This document shows, in pieces, positions 43,822-55,051 of a DNA stretch of 64,000 nucleotides. Position numbers and translations under genes: made by a program. The notes under the pieces are model-generated. The model did no database searches and was not told the origin of the DNA. It saw only the letters and a list, made by a program, of their open reading frames with translations. Source of the DNA: CAWCAL01 sp963695075 (GTDB lineage Bacteria; Actinomycetota; Acidimicrobiia; Acidimicrobiales; CAWCAL01); NCBI GenBank assembly GCA_963695075.1, contig CAVOFR010000003.1, forward strand, positions 558,001 through 622,000. Direction: 5' to 3'. Position 1 is the stretch's first letter, and every line of letters begins with the position of its first letter.

Positions 43822-45443
43822 GGTTCCGCTCGGTCCATCCGTTCGGGCAGGCTGACCCCGAGGATGTCGGCGGCGATCGTGATGCCGATCCGCACCGCCT
43901 CGACGAGCCACAGCCGGGCCTGTCGGGTCGGCTCGGGTACCTCCGGGGCGAGCACGGGGCAGTCGTGGTAGAAGCCGTGGAACGCCGCGGCCAGCTCGCG
44001 GGCCCAGGTGGCGACGCGGTGCGGGGCTCGCTCGTTGCAGGCGACCGGCACGAGCTCCTGGAGATCGAACAGGACGCGCAGCATCTCGAGCTCTCGCTCG
44101 TGGTTCAGGACGCCGAGGTCTACGTCGGCCAGCGGCATCCGTGTGATTCCCCGCTCCCCTGCGATCCGTCCGATCGAGTGGATGCGGGCGTTGGCATACT
44201 GGACGTAGAAGACGGGGTTGTCGCTGGCGGTACTGGTGACGACGTCGATGTCGAAGGTCTGTCGACTGTCCATCGACTGGAGCAGGAACGTGAGGCGAGC
44301 CGAGTCGGCGCCCACCTCCTCGAGGAGCTCGTCGAGCCAGATGGCGGTACCCGACCGTTTGCCGATGCGGACCTCCTCGCCCCCGCGCTTGAGCGTGACC
44401 AGCTGGCCGAGGATGATCTCGAGCTCGTCGGGTTCGTGGCCCAGCGCCTGCATCCCGGCCTTCAGCCTGGACACGTAGCCGTGGTGATCGGCTCCCCAGA
44501 CGTCGACGAGCAGCTCGTAGCCGCGGGCGTACTTGTCCCGGTGATAGGCGATGTCTGGCAGGACGTAGGTGTACTCGCCGTCGGATCGCACCAGGACGCG
44601 GTCCTTGTCGTCGCCGAAGTCGGTGGAGCGCAGCCAGACGGCACCGTCGGACTCGTAGACGACGCCGTGGGCCCGGAGATCCTGGAGCGTCGCCTCGATG
44701 GCACCGTTGTCGACCAGGGTCCGCTCGCTGAACCAGGTCTCGAACTCGACACCCATCTCCCGCAACGAGCCCGCCAGGCTGTCCTTCACGCGCTGGTAGC
44801 CCCACTCGGCCGGATCGGCGTCGTCGGGCATCTCGGCCGCCCACTCCTCTACGTAGGCGCCCTGGTAGCCGTCCTCGGGCAGGTCCGCTCCGGCCTTGCG
44901 CGCCGCGATCGACGCCGCGAACAGCTGCATCTGGACGCCGCGGTCGTTGAGGTAGTACTCGCGGTCGGCTCGGTACCCGCACCGGTTGAACAGGCGCCAG
45001 AGCGCGTCGCCGTAGGACGCCCAGCGCCCGCCCCCGATGTGGAGTGGACCGGTGGGGTTGGCGCTCACGAACTCGACGTTGACCCGAGTTCCCCGACCGA
45101 GGTCCGGCGCGGCGTAGCCGTCGACTCCGCCCTCGACCACCTGCCGCAGCACCTCGTGGAGCCAGGTGTCGGCCAGCCGGAAGTTGACGAAACCCGGGCC
45201 GGCTATCTCGATCGCCGCGACATGCGCCGGCGGCGACGCCGTCAGGGCATCTGCCAGCTCCTGACCCAGCTCGCGGGGATTGCGTCCGACCGCCTTGGCG
45301 ACGGCGAGGGCGACCGTCGTGGACCAGTCGCCGTGGTCGGGGTGGGCCGGACGCTCGACCGGCACCGGGTCGGGGGGCTCGATGCCCAGCCCGCGCAGCG
45401 CGTCGGCCACGGCCGCAGCCAGGTCGTCCCGGACCGCGCTCAT
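43818..45443 (-). CDS. argS: arginyl-tRNA synthetase
   Basis: 541 residues. It charges tRNA-Arg with arginine. An Add-1 N-terminal domain is followed by SANPTGPLHIGGGRWASYGDAL, where the HIGH signature reads HIGG, and the KMSK-equivalent loop GKRSGTA, then an anticodon-binding helical domain. It heads the argS-lysA-...-hom-thrC run and overlaps lysA by four bases. A tRNA-Arg gene lies 175 bp upstream on the opposite strand. Confidence 0.96.
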   Translation of the reverse strand: MSAVRDDLAAAVADALRGLGIEPPDPVPVERPAHPDHGDWSTTVALAVAKAVGRNPRELGQELADALTASPPAHVAAIEIAGPGFVNFRLADTWLHEVLRQVVEGGVDGYAAPDLGRGTRVNVEFVSANPTGPLHIGGGRWASYGDALWRLFNRCGYRADREYYLNDRGVQMQLFAASIAARKAGADLPEDGYQGAYVEEWAAEMPDDADPAEWGYQRVKDSLAGSLREMGVEFETWFSERTLVDNGAIEATLQDLRAHGVVYESDGAVWLRSTDFGDDKDRVLVRSDGEYTYVLPDIAYHRDKYARGYELLVDVWGADHHGYVSRLKAGMQALGHEPDELEIILGQLVTLKRGGEEVRIGKRSGTAIWLDELLEEVGADSARLTFLLQSMDSRQTFDIDVVTSTASDNPVFYVQYANARIHSIGRIAGERGITRMPLADVDLGVLNHERELEMLRVLFDLQELVPVACNERAPHRVATWARELAAAFHGFYHDCPVLAPEVPEPTRQARLWLVEAVRIGITIAADILGVSLPERMDRAEP

Positions 45444-45512
45444 GAGCCGAGCATCACTGATGGGGGGTCGAGCACCGTTGCAGGCTAGACGATCGCCCCT
45501 TTCCGACCCCCA

Positions 45513-45547
45513 CCGAAATCTGGTCCGGCAGCGTCGGAAACCGACGG
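45513..45547 (+). repeat. interspersed intergenic repeat, copy C
   Basis: It begins CCGAAATCTGGTCC and continues GGCAGCGTCGG-AAA-CCGACGG, in which CGTCGG and CCGACG form a 6-bp stem. It lies between the start of argS and the tRNA-Arg gene, oriented like copies A, B and D. Confidence 0.85.
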
Positions 45548-45618
45548 TTGACCGCCGGCGGTTTCGACACCCACACCGACCGAAAGGACCGGCCGACGCG
45601 CTACGATCACCGTTCCCT

Positions 45619-45690
45619 GCCCTCGTAGCTCAGGGGATAGAGCATCGGGTTCCGGACCCGTGTGCGCAGGTTCGATTCCTGCCGAGGGCG
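45619..45690 (+). tRNA. tRNA-Arg (anticodon CCG)
   Basis: The 72-nt sequence folds as a complete cloverleaf: acceptor GCCCTCG/CGAGGGC, D-arm GCTC/GAGC, anticodon stem around TTCCGGA with CCG at 45652-45654, a 4-nt variable loop and T-arm GCAGG/CCTGC with TTCGATT. The anticodon reads CGG codons. The first pair of the anticodon stem is a T-T mismatch. CCA is not encoded. It stands alone on the plus strand, four bases from the stop of the convergent ABC ATPase gene. Confidence 0.95.
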
Positions 45691-45693
45691 CTC

Positions 45694-47733
<2,040 letters not shown>

Positions 47734-47734
<1 letters not shown>

Positions 47735-48633
47735 CACTTGAGTTTCGGATCGAGGGCATCGCGCAGCCCGTCGCCGATCAGGACGAAGGCGAGCACGGTC
47801 AGCGAGATGGCCATGCCGGGGAAGAACACGAGATGCGGGGCATTCGCGAGATCGCCCTTTCCCTGCGAGACCATCAGGCCCCAGGCCGGCGTCGGGTCCT
47901 GCGGACCAACGCCGAGGAACGAGAGTGCCGCTTCCGCCAGGATGACACCACCGACCGAGATCGTGGCGTAGATGATCAGCGGCTGGAGGGCGTTCGGCAT
48001 GATGTGGCGGAACATGATGCGCGACCGGCTGAAGCCGAGCGCCTTGGCCGCGTCCGCGTACTCCATCTCGCGCAGCGAGAGGAAGCTGGCCCGGACGATG
48101 CGGGCCATCGGCAGGATCCCGAGGAGCCCGAGTACGACGATGATCGAGTTCTCGCTCCGACCGGCGACCGACGCGATCGCGATCGCGAGGATGATGTAGG
48201 GGATGGCCAGGAAGATGTCGGTGAAGCGCATGATCAGGTTGTCGATCCGGCCGCCGAAGTAGCCCGACGTGGCTCCGACCATCATGCCGAACGTCGTCGC
48301 GATGAACGTCGCGATGAAGCCGATCCGCAGCGAGACGCGCGCTCCGATCACGACTCGGCTGTAGACGTCGCGACCGATGATGTCGGTCCCGAACCAGTGG
48401 GCGGAGGACGGTCCGCACCGGAAGCAGTCCGACCGTTCGGTCTCGGTGTACGGCGCGATCCATGGCGCGAAGATGGCCACGAAGACGAGGAACACCAGGA
48501 AGCTGACGGAGATGACGGCCAGCCTGTTGCGACGGAATCGGCTCCAGACGTCCCGGTAGTAGGGCCGGGCATCAGCCGCGACGGTCGAGTCCTCGAGGAC
48601 CGCCTCCATACTCGTGGGGTCGATGAAGGCCAC
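47734..48633 (-). CDS. peptide ABC transporter permease (OppC/DppC type)
   Basis: 299 residues with six membrane segments, starting with a cytosolic helix and FRRNRLAVISVSFLVFLVFVAIFAPWIAPY. The coupling motif region EYADAAKALGFSRSRIMFRHIMPNAL is the EAA loop that contacts the ATPases. The start is GTG at 48633, whose first base is shared with the TAG stop of the other permease gene (TAGTG). Confidence 0.9.
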
Positions 48634-49682
48634 TAGTCCTTCCCCAACCTGACGCGCGGATCGAACCACGCGTACGAGACATCGACGAGAAGGTTCACGA
48701 ACGCGACGAACACGACGACGGCGAGCGTGAGTCCGAGAATCACCGGGAGGTCGCGGTCGAAGACGGCGTCAGCGATGGTGGAACCCAGCCCGGGCCACGA
48801 GAACACCGTCTCTGTGAGCACCGCCGAGCCGACCATGGCACCGAGGTCGAGGCCGATCAATGTGATCACCGGGAGCATCGCGTTTCGCATGCCGTGCCGG
48901 ATGATGACCTTGTGCTCCGGAAGCCCCTTGGCCAGCGCCGTGCGCATGTAGTCGGACTTCTGCACCTCCAGCATCGAGCCGCGCGCCATCCTGGCCAGCA
49001 CCGCGGTGCCGACGCTGGCCAGCGTGATCGCCGGGAGGATGAGGTAGCGCCACTGTCCGCCGGTCGGGATGAAAAAGAGGGCCCACTCCCCGTCGCCCGA
49101 GCCCGGGGGCCCGATCTGCGATGTTCGGAGCTGGGCCCACTCGGGCCAACCCTGCTTGTTCGGATAGACGGCGAACATGTATTGGAGCAGGTATCCGAGC
49201 ACGAACACGGGAATGGCCGAGAATGCGGCGGTGCTCACCGTGGTCAGCGTGTCCATGACCGAGTAGCGCCGCACCGCGCTGTAGAGCCCGACCGCGATAC
49301 CGATCGTCACTTCGATGAGCAGGGCCCAGATGCCCAACCGGAGGCTGTTCTTCGCCTTGTCGCCGAAGATCTCGTTGACACTGCGACTGGACTCGTAGGA
49401 CTCGCCGAGATCCCACTGGAGGGTGCGCTTCCAGTAGTTGCCGTACTGGACGATCAGAGGGTCATCGAACCCGTAGCGCTCGTTGACCTGCTCGAGACGA
49501 ATCGGGTTGGGATTGCGATCCCCGCCTCCGGCGATCAGGGTGGCCGGATCGCCGGGGAGGATGAAGAAGAGGAAGAAGAGGAACGAGAGCGCGAAGAATA
49601 CCGTCGGCACGACCAACAGGATCCGGCGGATCAGATACGAGAAGATGAGCGGCCCCCCGGTGGCTCTCGACGCGAGCGGCAA
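48633..49682 (-). CDS. peptide ABC transporter permease (OppB/DppB type)
   Basis: 349 residues with six membrane segments. YLIRRILLVVPTVFFALSFLFFLFFILPGDP is the typical OppB N-terminus, and DYMRTALAKGLPEHKVIIRHGMRNAMLPVI is the EAA coupling loop. The best in-frame start is TTG at 49682, right after the hairpin at 49689-49722. No ATG or GTG lies nearby, so the exact start is uncertain. Confidence 0.88.
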   Translation of the reverse strand: MPLASRATGGPLIFSYLIRRILLVVPTVFFALSFLFFLFFILPGDPATLIAGGGDRNPNPIRLEQVNERYGFDDPLIVQYGNYWKRTLQWDLGESYESSRSVNEIFGDKAKNSLRLGIWALLIEVTIGIAVGLYSAVRRYSVMDTLTTVSTAAFSAIPVFVLGYLLQYMFAVYPNKQGWPEWAQLRTSQIGPPGSGDGEWALFFIPTGGQWRYLILPAITLASVGTAVLARMARGSMLEVQKSDYMRTALAKGLPEHKVIIRHGMRNAMLPVITLIGLDLGAMVGSAVLTETVFSWPGLGSTIADAVFDRDLPVILGLTLAVVVFVAFVNLLVDVSYAWFDPRVRLGKD

Positions 49683-49688
49683 CGGCGG

Positions 49689-49722
49689 TCCCGGTGACGG
49701 CCCTGAAGGGCCGTCACCGGGA
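49689..49722 (-). promoter_or_regulatory. strong intercistronic hairpin between the peptide-binding protein and permease genes
   Basis: TCCCGGTGACGGCCCT and AGGGCCGTCACCGGGA pair over 16 bp around a two-base GA loop (effectively a 15-bp stem with a four-base loop). It lies 16 bases after the binding-protein stop and just before the permease start. Such hairpins between a binding-protein gene and its permease usually protect the upstream mRNA or partly stop transcription, raising the binding protein over the membrane parts. Confidence 0.75.
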
Positions 49723-49738
49723 TCGAACCGTCAGCGTG

Positions 49739-51463
49739 TCACTCGGTGACTTCGATCTGCTCCCAGAGGATCAGCCCGAAGTTCGTCTGGTTGAAGCCGC
49801 TCACCCGGTCCTGGTTGTAGGCGTAGTCGCCCTTGTACCAGTTGATCGGGATCGCCATCGTGGCCTCGTTGAGGAGGATCTTCTCCGCCTCCTGGAAGAG
49901 CTCGGCCTGCTTGTCCGGGTCCGTCTCCTCCTTGGCCTCGGCGACAAGGGCATCGAATTCGTCGTTGATGAACCCGAAGTTGTTGCCGTCGAGGGCCGAG
50001 CTGTCGAACAGGTCGAACATGAAGTTGTCGTAGGTCGGGTAGTCGGCGAACCACCCGGCCCGACAGATCACGCACACCCCGTCGGCCAGCTCGGAGAAGT
50101 AGGTCTCGGACGGGAACGGCGTGGCCTCGGCCTCGATGCCGATTGCGTCGAGGTTGTCGACGATGATCTGCACGACCGGCTCGTGACCGGCGTCGGCGTT
50201 GAACTGGATCGGCAACGGCGCTTCCTGCACACCGCCATCGGCCTTCCATTCGTCGAACAGAGTCTGGGCCTGCTCGACGTCATACGCGCAGTACTCACAC
50301 AGATCCGGGGCGAAGCCCGGGATGCCTGGCGGGGTGATGCCCGTCGAGGTGGTCCGGCTGTCGTTGTAGACCGCCGTGTTGATCTCGTCACGATTGATCG
50401 CCGCAGAGACCGCCTGGCGGAGCTTCAGGTTCTCCTCGCCACCGATCTCGGGCGCCCGATCGTTGATCACGAAGTGGTACGAGCCCAGGATGCTGACATC
50501 GAGTGTCGTGCCGTAGGTCTCCTCCGCCTCGGCCAGACGAGCCGGCGGGATGTTGGCGTTGTCCGCCTCGCCGGCCTCGAACGCGTTGTACGCCGTGTCG
50601 GGGTCGGCCTGGGTGCGGAAGATGATCGACTCGAGCCGGTTGGGCCAGGTATCGCCGTCGAAGTCGCCGACCCAGCTCGAGTTGGGGACCAGTGAGATCT
50701 CCTCGTCGGTACGGGGTGCGTCCATCTTGTACGGGCCGTTGCCGTACATCGCTTCGTTCTCCCACTCCGCGCCCGCCTCGATGGCGGCGTCGGGAACCGG
50801 GAAGAACAGCTGGAAACCGGCGACCGCGTCGAAGTTCGAGTACGGGGCCGACAGCGTCACGGTCAGCGTGTTGGTCTCGTCGTCGGCTTCGACACCGGTG
50901 ATGGTGTCGGCTTCGCCGGCGAGTCGTGCCTCGCCGCCTTCGAGGAAGGTCAGCAGATAGCTGTAGTCACCGGCCAGATCGGCGGCACGCTCCCACGACT
51001 TCTGGAACGTCGTCGCCGTGATCGGGTCACCGTTCTCGAACACCGCGTCGTCGCGGATCACGAAGGTCCACACGCTGGCGTCCTCGTTGGCCTCGTAGCT
51101 CTCGGCCACGAGTGGGACGATCTCGGGATTGTCCGGATCGCTCGCGTCGATCTCGGTCAGACCGTCGTAGACGGCGTTGATGACCTGGTACGCGTCGAGC
51201 GTGCTGTTGAGACCGGGATCGAGATGCTCGGGCGGATCACCGACGAACGTCCCGTAGTCGACGAACTCACCACCGGCAGCGGTACCACCGGTGTCGGAGC
51301 CGGACGTGTCCTCACCGGCGGCGGTGTCCCCACCGGTGGTCTCGGACGCGGTGTCGCCACCGGTGTCGCTGCTGTCGTCATCGTCACCGCACGCGGCACC
51401 GATCAGGGCGAGCGCCGCTACTACCGCGAACACTCTCCACCATCTTGATCTCGAACCCGTCAC
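49739..51463 (-). CDS. peptide ABC transporter substrate-binding lipoprotein
   Basis: 574 residues. GTG at 51463 has TGGAGG eight bases upstream, fixing the start. A signal peptide ends in lipobox I-G-A-A-C, and the mature protein begins CGDDDD, then a long Ser/Gly/Thr/Asp linker. The body is a family-5 solute-binding protein (SBP_bac_5): DPGLNSTLDAYQVINAVYDGLTEI, ASVWTFVIRDDAVFENGDPITATTFQKSWERA and the C-terminal QAELFQEAEKILLNEATMAIPIN. It captures oligopeptides outside the cell for the permease and ATPases downstream. Confidence 0.93.
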   Translation of the reverse strand: MTGSRSRWWRVFAVVAALALIGAACGDDDDSSDTGGDTASETTGGDTAAGEDTSGSDTGGTAAGGEFVDYGTFVGDPPEHLDPGLNSTLDAYQVINAVYDGLTEIDASDPDNPEIVPLVAESYEANEDASVWTFVIRDDAVFENGDPITATTFQKSWERAADLAGDYSYLLTFLEGGEARLAGEADTITGVEADDETNTLTVTLSAPYSNFDAVAGFQLFFPVPDAAIEAGAEWENEAMYGNGPYKMDAPRTDEEISLVPNSSWVGDFDGDTWPNRLESIIFRTQADPDTAYNAFEAGEADNANIPPARLAEAEETYGTTLDVSILGSYHFVINDRAPEIGGEENLKLRQAVSAAINRDEINTAVYNDSRTTSTGITPPGIPGFAPDLCEYCAYDVEQAQTLFDEWKADGGVQEAPLPIQFNADAGHEPVVQIIVDNLDAIGIEAEATPFPSETYFSELADGVCVICRAGWFADYPTYDNFMFDLFDSSALDGNNFGFINDEFDALVAEAKEETDPDKQAELFQEAEKILLNEATMAIPINWYKGDYAYNQDRVSGFNQTNFGLILWEQIEVTE

Positions 51464-51501
51464 GTCGAACCTCCAGGGGATGCAATTGAGAAGGCCGCAA
51501 C

Positions 51502-51534
51502 CATATACAAGGCGACCGGCCAGCAGCGTGTCAG
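51502..51534 (-). promoter_or_regulatory. possible promoter of the peptide transporter operon
   Basis: Read on the minus strand, CTGACA (51529-51534) could be a -35 and TTGTAT (51505-51510) a -10 with an 18-base spacer, about 40 bases upstream of the GTG start of the binding protein. The match is weak and no start site is known. Confidence 0.3.
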
Positions 51535-51586
51535 TCGCGTGACGACCACGTTCAGAGGTCGGGTTGACCACCAACAGCGGTCGACA

Positions 51587-53182
51587 TCACCCGCACTCCA
51601 CGCCGTCGGGAGCCGACGCGGGGGATAGCCCCGGTGCCTCGATCGACTCGGGATCGACCGGGGCGGTCCCGCCGACCGCCAGCGACTGACCCTCGGCCGG
51701 AGCCGTCACCGGGCCGCCGGCCACACGCACCGAACCGAAGTCGGGTCCGGTGATGACGACGAGCTCGTTGGCGGCCAGATCGTCGGTGAGGACCAGATCG
51801 GCGGCGCCCGTGAGCTGCCCGGCGAGGACCCGGGCGGCGGCCAGGCCGTCCGGACCGTGCCAGACCTGGGTCGCGACCACGGGCTCGGCATCACCGATCC
51901 GGCCCACCTCGAACCCGGCCCGGGCCAGCTCCTCACCCGCGCTTCCCGCCTGGCCGTCGATCCCGGACCCGTTCAGCACGTCGACGCCGATCTCGGCTGG
52001 GGCGATGGCCGCCGCCGGGGTCGACGTCGTGGTGGATCCGAGCCGATCGACCTCGCCGCTGAACAGCGAGATGATCGGCGCGGCCTCGGCATCGACCACT
52101 CCGAGGACCGCTGCGCCCCCCGAGGTCTGGAACGCCTCGGTGGGCAGCTGGTAGGTGGTGATGGCGTGGTCCTCGAACGTCCCGATCCGTTCACCCAGCG
52201 AGACGAGCTCACCGATCCCGAGGCCCGGGTCGAGTCGGACATGATCGACACCGGCCTCGACCAGCTCCTTCACCGTGAAGACATCACTCAGGTTGAGCTC
52301 GAGGAAGCGGGCCATGGCAGCGCGCAGGAACTCCTGCTGGCGGGTGATCCGGCCGAGATCTCCGGTGGGATCGTCGACCCAACCCTCGTTGCCGGCCACC
52401 CGGAGGTGGCGCGACCGGGCATAGGCGATGGCCATCTGGCCATCGAGCGTGACGCAACCAGGGGTGTCGACGAAGAGTCCCGAGTTGGTGTCCCGCACGG
52501 CGTTCTCGAAGTACATGGGGACACCGCCGACGACGTCGACCAGGGACACGAAGCCCGCGAAGTCGATCTCGACGTAGTGGTTGATCTCGATCCCGAAGTT
52601 GGCGACGATGGTGTCGACGATGTGCTGTGGACCCTCGTTGTAGGTCCCGTTGATCCGCCCTTCGGTGCCGCCGGGCTGACTCTCGGTGGGAGGCTCGTCG
52701 ACCCAGAGATCCCGGGGGAACGCCAGGATGTCGAGCCGGTCGCCCTCGGGGTAGGCCCGCACTATGAAGATGCTGTCGGCCCGCTGGCCACCGGTGCCGT
52801 CGCCCAGGAAGGCATCGGCGTCCGGGGAGTTGGCCTCGATCACCTCGCGGCTGTCGGATCCTACGACCAGGTAGTTCTTCGGCTCCTGGTCGCTCGCCGC
52901 GGCGAGATCGAGCGAGACGCGCTCGAAGCCGCCGAACGTCCGCCACGCGTAGTAGGCGAGACCGGCGGCCAGGACGAGGCCGACCGCGATGAAGGCTCCG
53001 AGGTACAGGACCGATCGCTGCCGCCTGGTTCGTCCCGTCGGCGGGTCGACGCGTTCGGGCTCCTCGGTGCGGATGGGGGTGTCCAACACGGCACGGAAGA
53101 TACCAGCCGCGCCGCCGCGACCGGCTCCATCCCCCAGTGCGTTACCGGGGACAGACCCCGATGACGCACTGTTGTCGGTCAT
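51587..53182 (-). CDS. LytR-CpsA-Psr (LCP) family protein with LytR_C domain
   Basis: 531 residues from the ATG at 53182. LCP proteins attach cell-wall glycopolymers to peptidoglycan outside the cell. A short cytosolic N-terminus precedes one membrane segment (about 58-80). The LCP domain has YLVVGSDSR, RADSIFIVRAYPEG, DILAFPRDLWVDEPP, RINGTYNEG and AYARSRHLR, and a LytR_C tail (about 390-470, VDVLNGSGIDGQAG...). The ATG overlaps the LLM stop (ATGA). Residues 5-16 are encoded by a 35-bp interspersed hairpin repeat. A later start is possible. Confidence 0.9.
   Translation of the reverse strand: MTDNSASSGSVPGNALGDGAGRGGAAGIFRAVLDTPIRTEEPERVDPPTGRTRRQRSVLYLGAFIAVGLVLAAGLAYYAWRTFGGFERVSLDLAAASDQEPKNYLVVGSDSREVIEANSPDADAFLGDGTGGQRADSIFIVRAYPEGDRLDILAFPRDLWVDEPPTESQPGGTEGRINGTYNEGPQHIVDTIVANFGIEINHYVEIDFAGFVSLVDVVGGVPMYFENAVRDTNSGLFVDTPGCVTLDGQMAIAYARSRHLRVAGNEGWVDDPTGDLGRITRQQEFLRAAMARFLELNLSDVFTVKELVEAGVDHVRLDPGLGIGELVSLGERIGTFEDHAITTYQLPTEAFQTSGGAAVLGVVDAEAAPIISLFSGEVDRLGSTTTSTPAAAIAPAEIGVDVLNGSGIDGQAGSAGEELARAGFEVGRIGDAEPVVATQVWHGPDGLAAARVLAGQLTGAADLVLTDDLAANELVVITGPDFGSVRVAGGPVTAPAEGQSLAVGGTAPVDPESIEAPGLSPASAPDGVECG
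53136..53170 (-). repeat. 35-bp palindromic repeat, copy 1 (inside LCP gene 5' end)
   Basis: The sequence begins AGTGCGTCATCGGGG on the minus strand and can fold back with CCCCGGTAACGCACT around TCTGT, giving a 15-pair stem with one mismatch and one G-T pair. All 35 bases are identical to the copy at 55749-55783, which lies on the plus strand, so the two are inverted. It adds residues 5-16 of the LCP protein in frame. Confidence 0.9.
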
Positions 53183-54111
53183 CGCGTCGCCAGGAGCGGG
53201 GCAACGTCGCGGCCGAAGCTCTCGATCTGCTCGGCGAGCTCGGCCGAGGAGCGGGAGCGGAACTTGACCTGGAGGTGGGTGACCCCTGCGTCGGTCCACT
53301 TCGACAGGATGTGGGCCAGCTTCTCGGGCGGGCCCGACAGATCGTGGGGTGCCAGGTCCCAGCCGGGATCGCCCACGTGCAGACCGAAGGCCAGGCCGCC
53401 GACCGCGAACGTGGCCTTCCGTCCCGCTTCGGCGCGGAGCGACCGGATTCGATCGACGGTGGGCGCCATCTGATCGAGCGGCGTTCCCTGTGGGAGCCAG
53501 CCGTCACCCAGCCGGGCGGCGCGCCGTACCGCCGCCGACGAGCTCCCGCCGACCCACACGGGCAGGTGCTCCTGCACGCCGCGGGGCGACAGGCCGACCG
53601 AACCATCCAGCGGCCAGCGCGGACCCGGCGCCCGCGGATACTCGTCATCGAACGCGGCGCGGATCACTCCGATCGCCTCCTCGAGCGCTGGCCCACGACC
53701 GTCGAAATCGACCCCGAGGGTCGAGAACTCGTCCTCTACGTGACCGGCTCCGACCCCGCAGATCGCCCGACCGCCCGACAGCGCATCCAGGGTCAGGAAG
53801 GCCTTCGCCGCTTCGAGGGGGTGCCGGTAGACGGGGATGTAGACGTGGGAGAGGAGCCGGACCCGCTCGGTGGCGGCGGCCAGGAATCCGAGCGTGGCGA
53901 CCGTGTGGTACCAGGTGGTGGACATCGCGTCGGCCTTGTCGGCCGGGATGGCGATGTGATCGCACACCGCCACGTAGTCCGCCCCGGCGCGATCCGCGGC
54001 TCGCGCCGCCTCGGCGATCTCGGCCGGGCCGGCCCGACGCTCCCACGGCTCGACGAAGATGCTGCTCTGCGCCTGGACCGGTAGCTGCATGCCCCATGCC
54101 ACCGTGCTCAC
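53179..54111 (-). CDS. LLM class F420-dependent oxidoreductase
   Basis: 310 residues of the luciferase-like monooxygenase fold. The GTG at 54111 gives the usual start (VSTVAWGMQLPVQAQS). Family features are VAVCDHIAIP, ATERVRLLSHVYIPVYRHPLEAAKAFLTLDALSGGRAICGVGAGHVEDEFSTLGVDF and LPVWVGGSSSAAVRRAARLGDGW. These are typical of actinobacterial F420-dependent LLM enzymes. The substrate is not known. Its stop overlaps the LCP start, and the cyclase-family gene precedes it by 13 bp. Confidence 0.85.
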   Translation of the reverse strand: MSTVAWGMQLPVQAQSSIFVEPWERRAGPAEIAEAARAADRAGADYVAVCDHIAIPADKADAMSTTWYHTVATLGFLAAATERVRLLSHVYIPVYRHPLEAAKAFLTLDALSGGRAICGVGAGHVEDEFSTLGVDFDGRGPALEEAIGVIRAAFDDEYPRAPGPRWPLDGSVGLSPRGVQEHLPVWVGGSSSAAVRRAARLGDGWLPQGTPLDQMAPTVDRIRSLRAEAGRKATFAVGGLAFGLHVGDPGWDLAPHDLSGPPEKLAHILSKWTDAGVTHLQVKFRSRSSAELAEQIESFGRDVAPLLATR

Positions 54112-54124
54112 GCCGACCCCCCTG

Positions 54125-55051
54125 CTACTTGACCGCGGTCGGGGCGACCGTACCGCCGACCGAGCCGGTGAGGGGAAGCGGCGTCGCCGACAGGAGGAAG
54201 TCGTACTGGCCGTCATCGGCGCAGTCGGCGGCAAGCTCGTCGAGAGCCCAGAGCTGACCCTGGACGAGCCCCATGTCGCGGAGATGGATCATGTGGCAGG
54301 GCATGAACACGTCGGGGTCCTCCCCCGGGAACACCTCGAAGGTGAGCGTGTCGGTCGCCACGGCCGCCACGTCGTGGTCGTGCAGCCAGGGGATGGACTT
54401 GGTCGACAGCCCGGCTGACGGATAGCCGAACCGGTCCTTGTCACCGGTGCGCAGCCAGTGCATCTGCCCGGTTCGGACGCAGACGATGTCGCCCGGCTCG
54501 ACGGCGAGGCCGGCCAGCTTCGCGGCGGCCTCCAGATCGTCCCCGCTGATCGCGTGGCTGTCGTCGAAGTGATCCACTCCGTGCACACGGGCCACGTCGA
54601 GGAGGACGCCGCGGCTGACCACCGCGCCGAAATGCTCGATGCCCAGCTGGGCGGCGCCCCGTTCGGTGATCACCGAGTCGGAGATCCCGTTGTACAGGAG
54701 GCCGGAGTAACCGGCGTGGGCCAGGGCGTCCCAGTGTGTCGCCGCCTGGACGCCCATGCTGAAGGCGTCGTCGCTCGTCGTGAAATCGTCGAGGTCGCCG
54801 GTGAATGCGGTGTTGACCATGTGCATCGTGAGCGACGGGTTGTCGCGCCCCGGGATGCCGCCGGTCTGGGGTCCGTCGGCGTCGAAGGGGATGGCGAGCG
54901 AGAGCGCCCTGCCCTGTCGGACCGCGGCGGCGCCGCGCCGGATCGCGGCCCCGTCGATGAGATTCAGGGTTCCGCGCTGGTCGTCCTCACCCCAGCGTCC
55001 GCGGTTGGATACGCGGGCGGCGAGCTCGACCAGGTCATCGGGTAGCGGCAT
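54125..55051 (-). CDS. cyclase family (kynurenine formamidase-like) metal hydrolase
   Basis: 308 residues. The ATG at 55051 has GGAGG eight bases upstream. The fold is that of PF04199 proteins, which hydrolyse formamides, cyclic imides or lactones. The metal motif that usually reads H-x-G-T-H-x-D-x-x-x-H appears as QAATHWDALAHAGY. The first His is Gln, so metal binding may rest on the remaining His, Asp and His. The C-terminal segment HDHDVAAVATDTLTFEVFP and PCHMIHLRDMGL are conserved. It leads the cyclase-LLM-LCP run. Confidence 0.82.
   Translation of the reverse strand: MPLPDDLVELAARVSNRGRWGEDDQRGTLNLIDGAAIRRGAAAVRQGRALSLAIPFDADGPQTGGIPGRDNPSLTMHMVNTAFTGDLDDFTTSDDAFSMGVQAATHWDALAHAGYSGLLYNGISDSVITERGAAQLGIEHFGAVVSRGVLLDVARVHGVDHFDDSHAISGDDLEAAAKLAGLAVEPGDIVCVRTGQMHWLRTGDKDRFGYPSAGLSTKSIPWLHDHDVAAVATDTLTFEVFPGEDPDVFMPCHMIHLRDMGLVQGQLWALDELAADCADDGQYDFLLSATPLPLTGSVGGTVAPTAVK

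Noticed and set aside
40987..43971. A 994-codon open frame on the plus strand opposite the start of hom, the lipoprotein gene and lysA
   Set aside because: It is antisense to clear genes and its product is low-complexity and Arg/Gly/Asp-rich. It is explained by codon bias.
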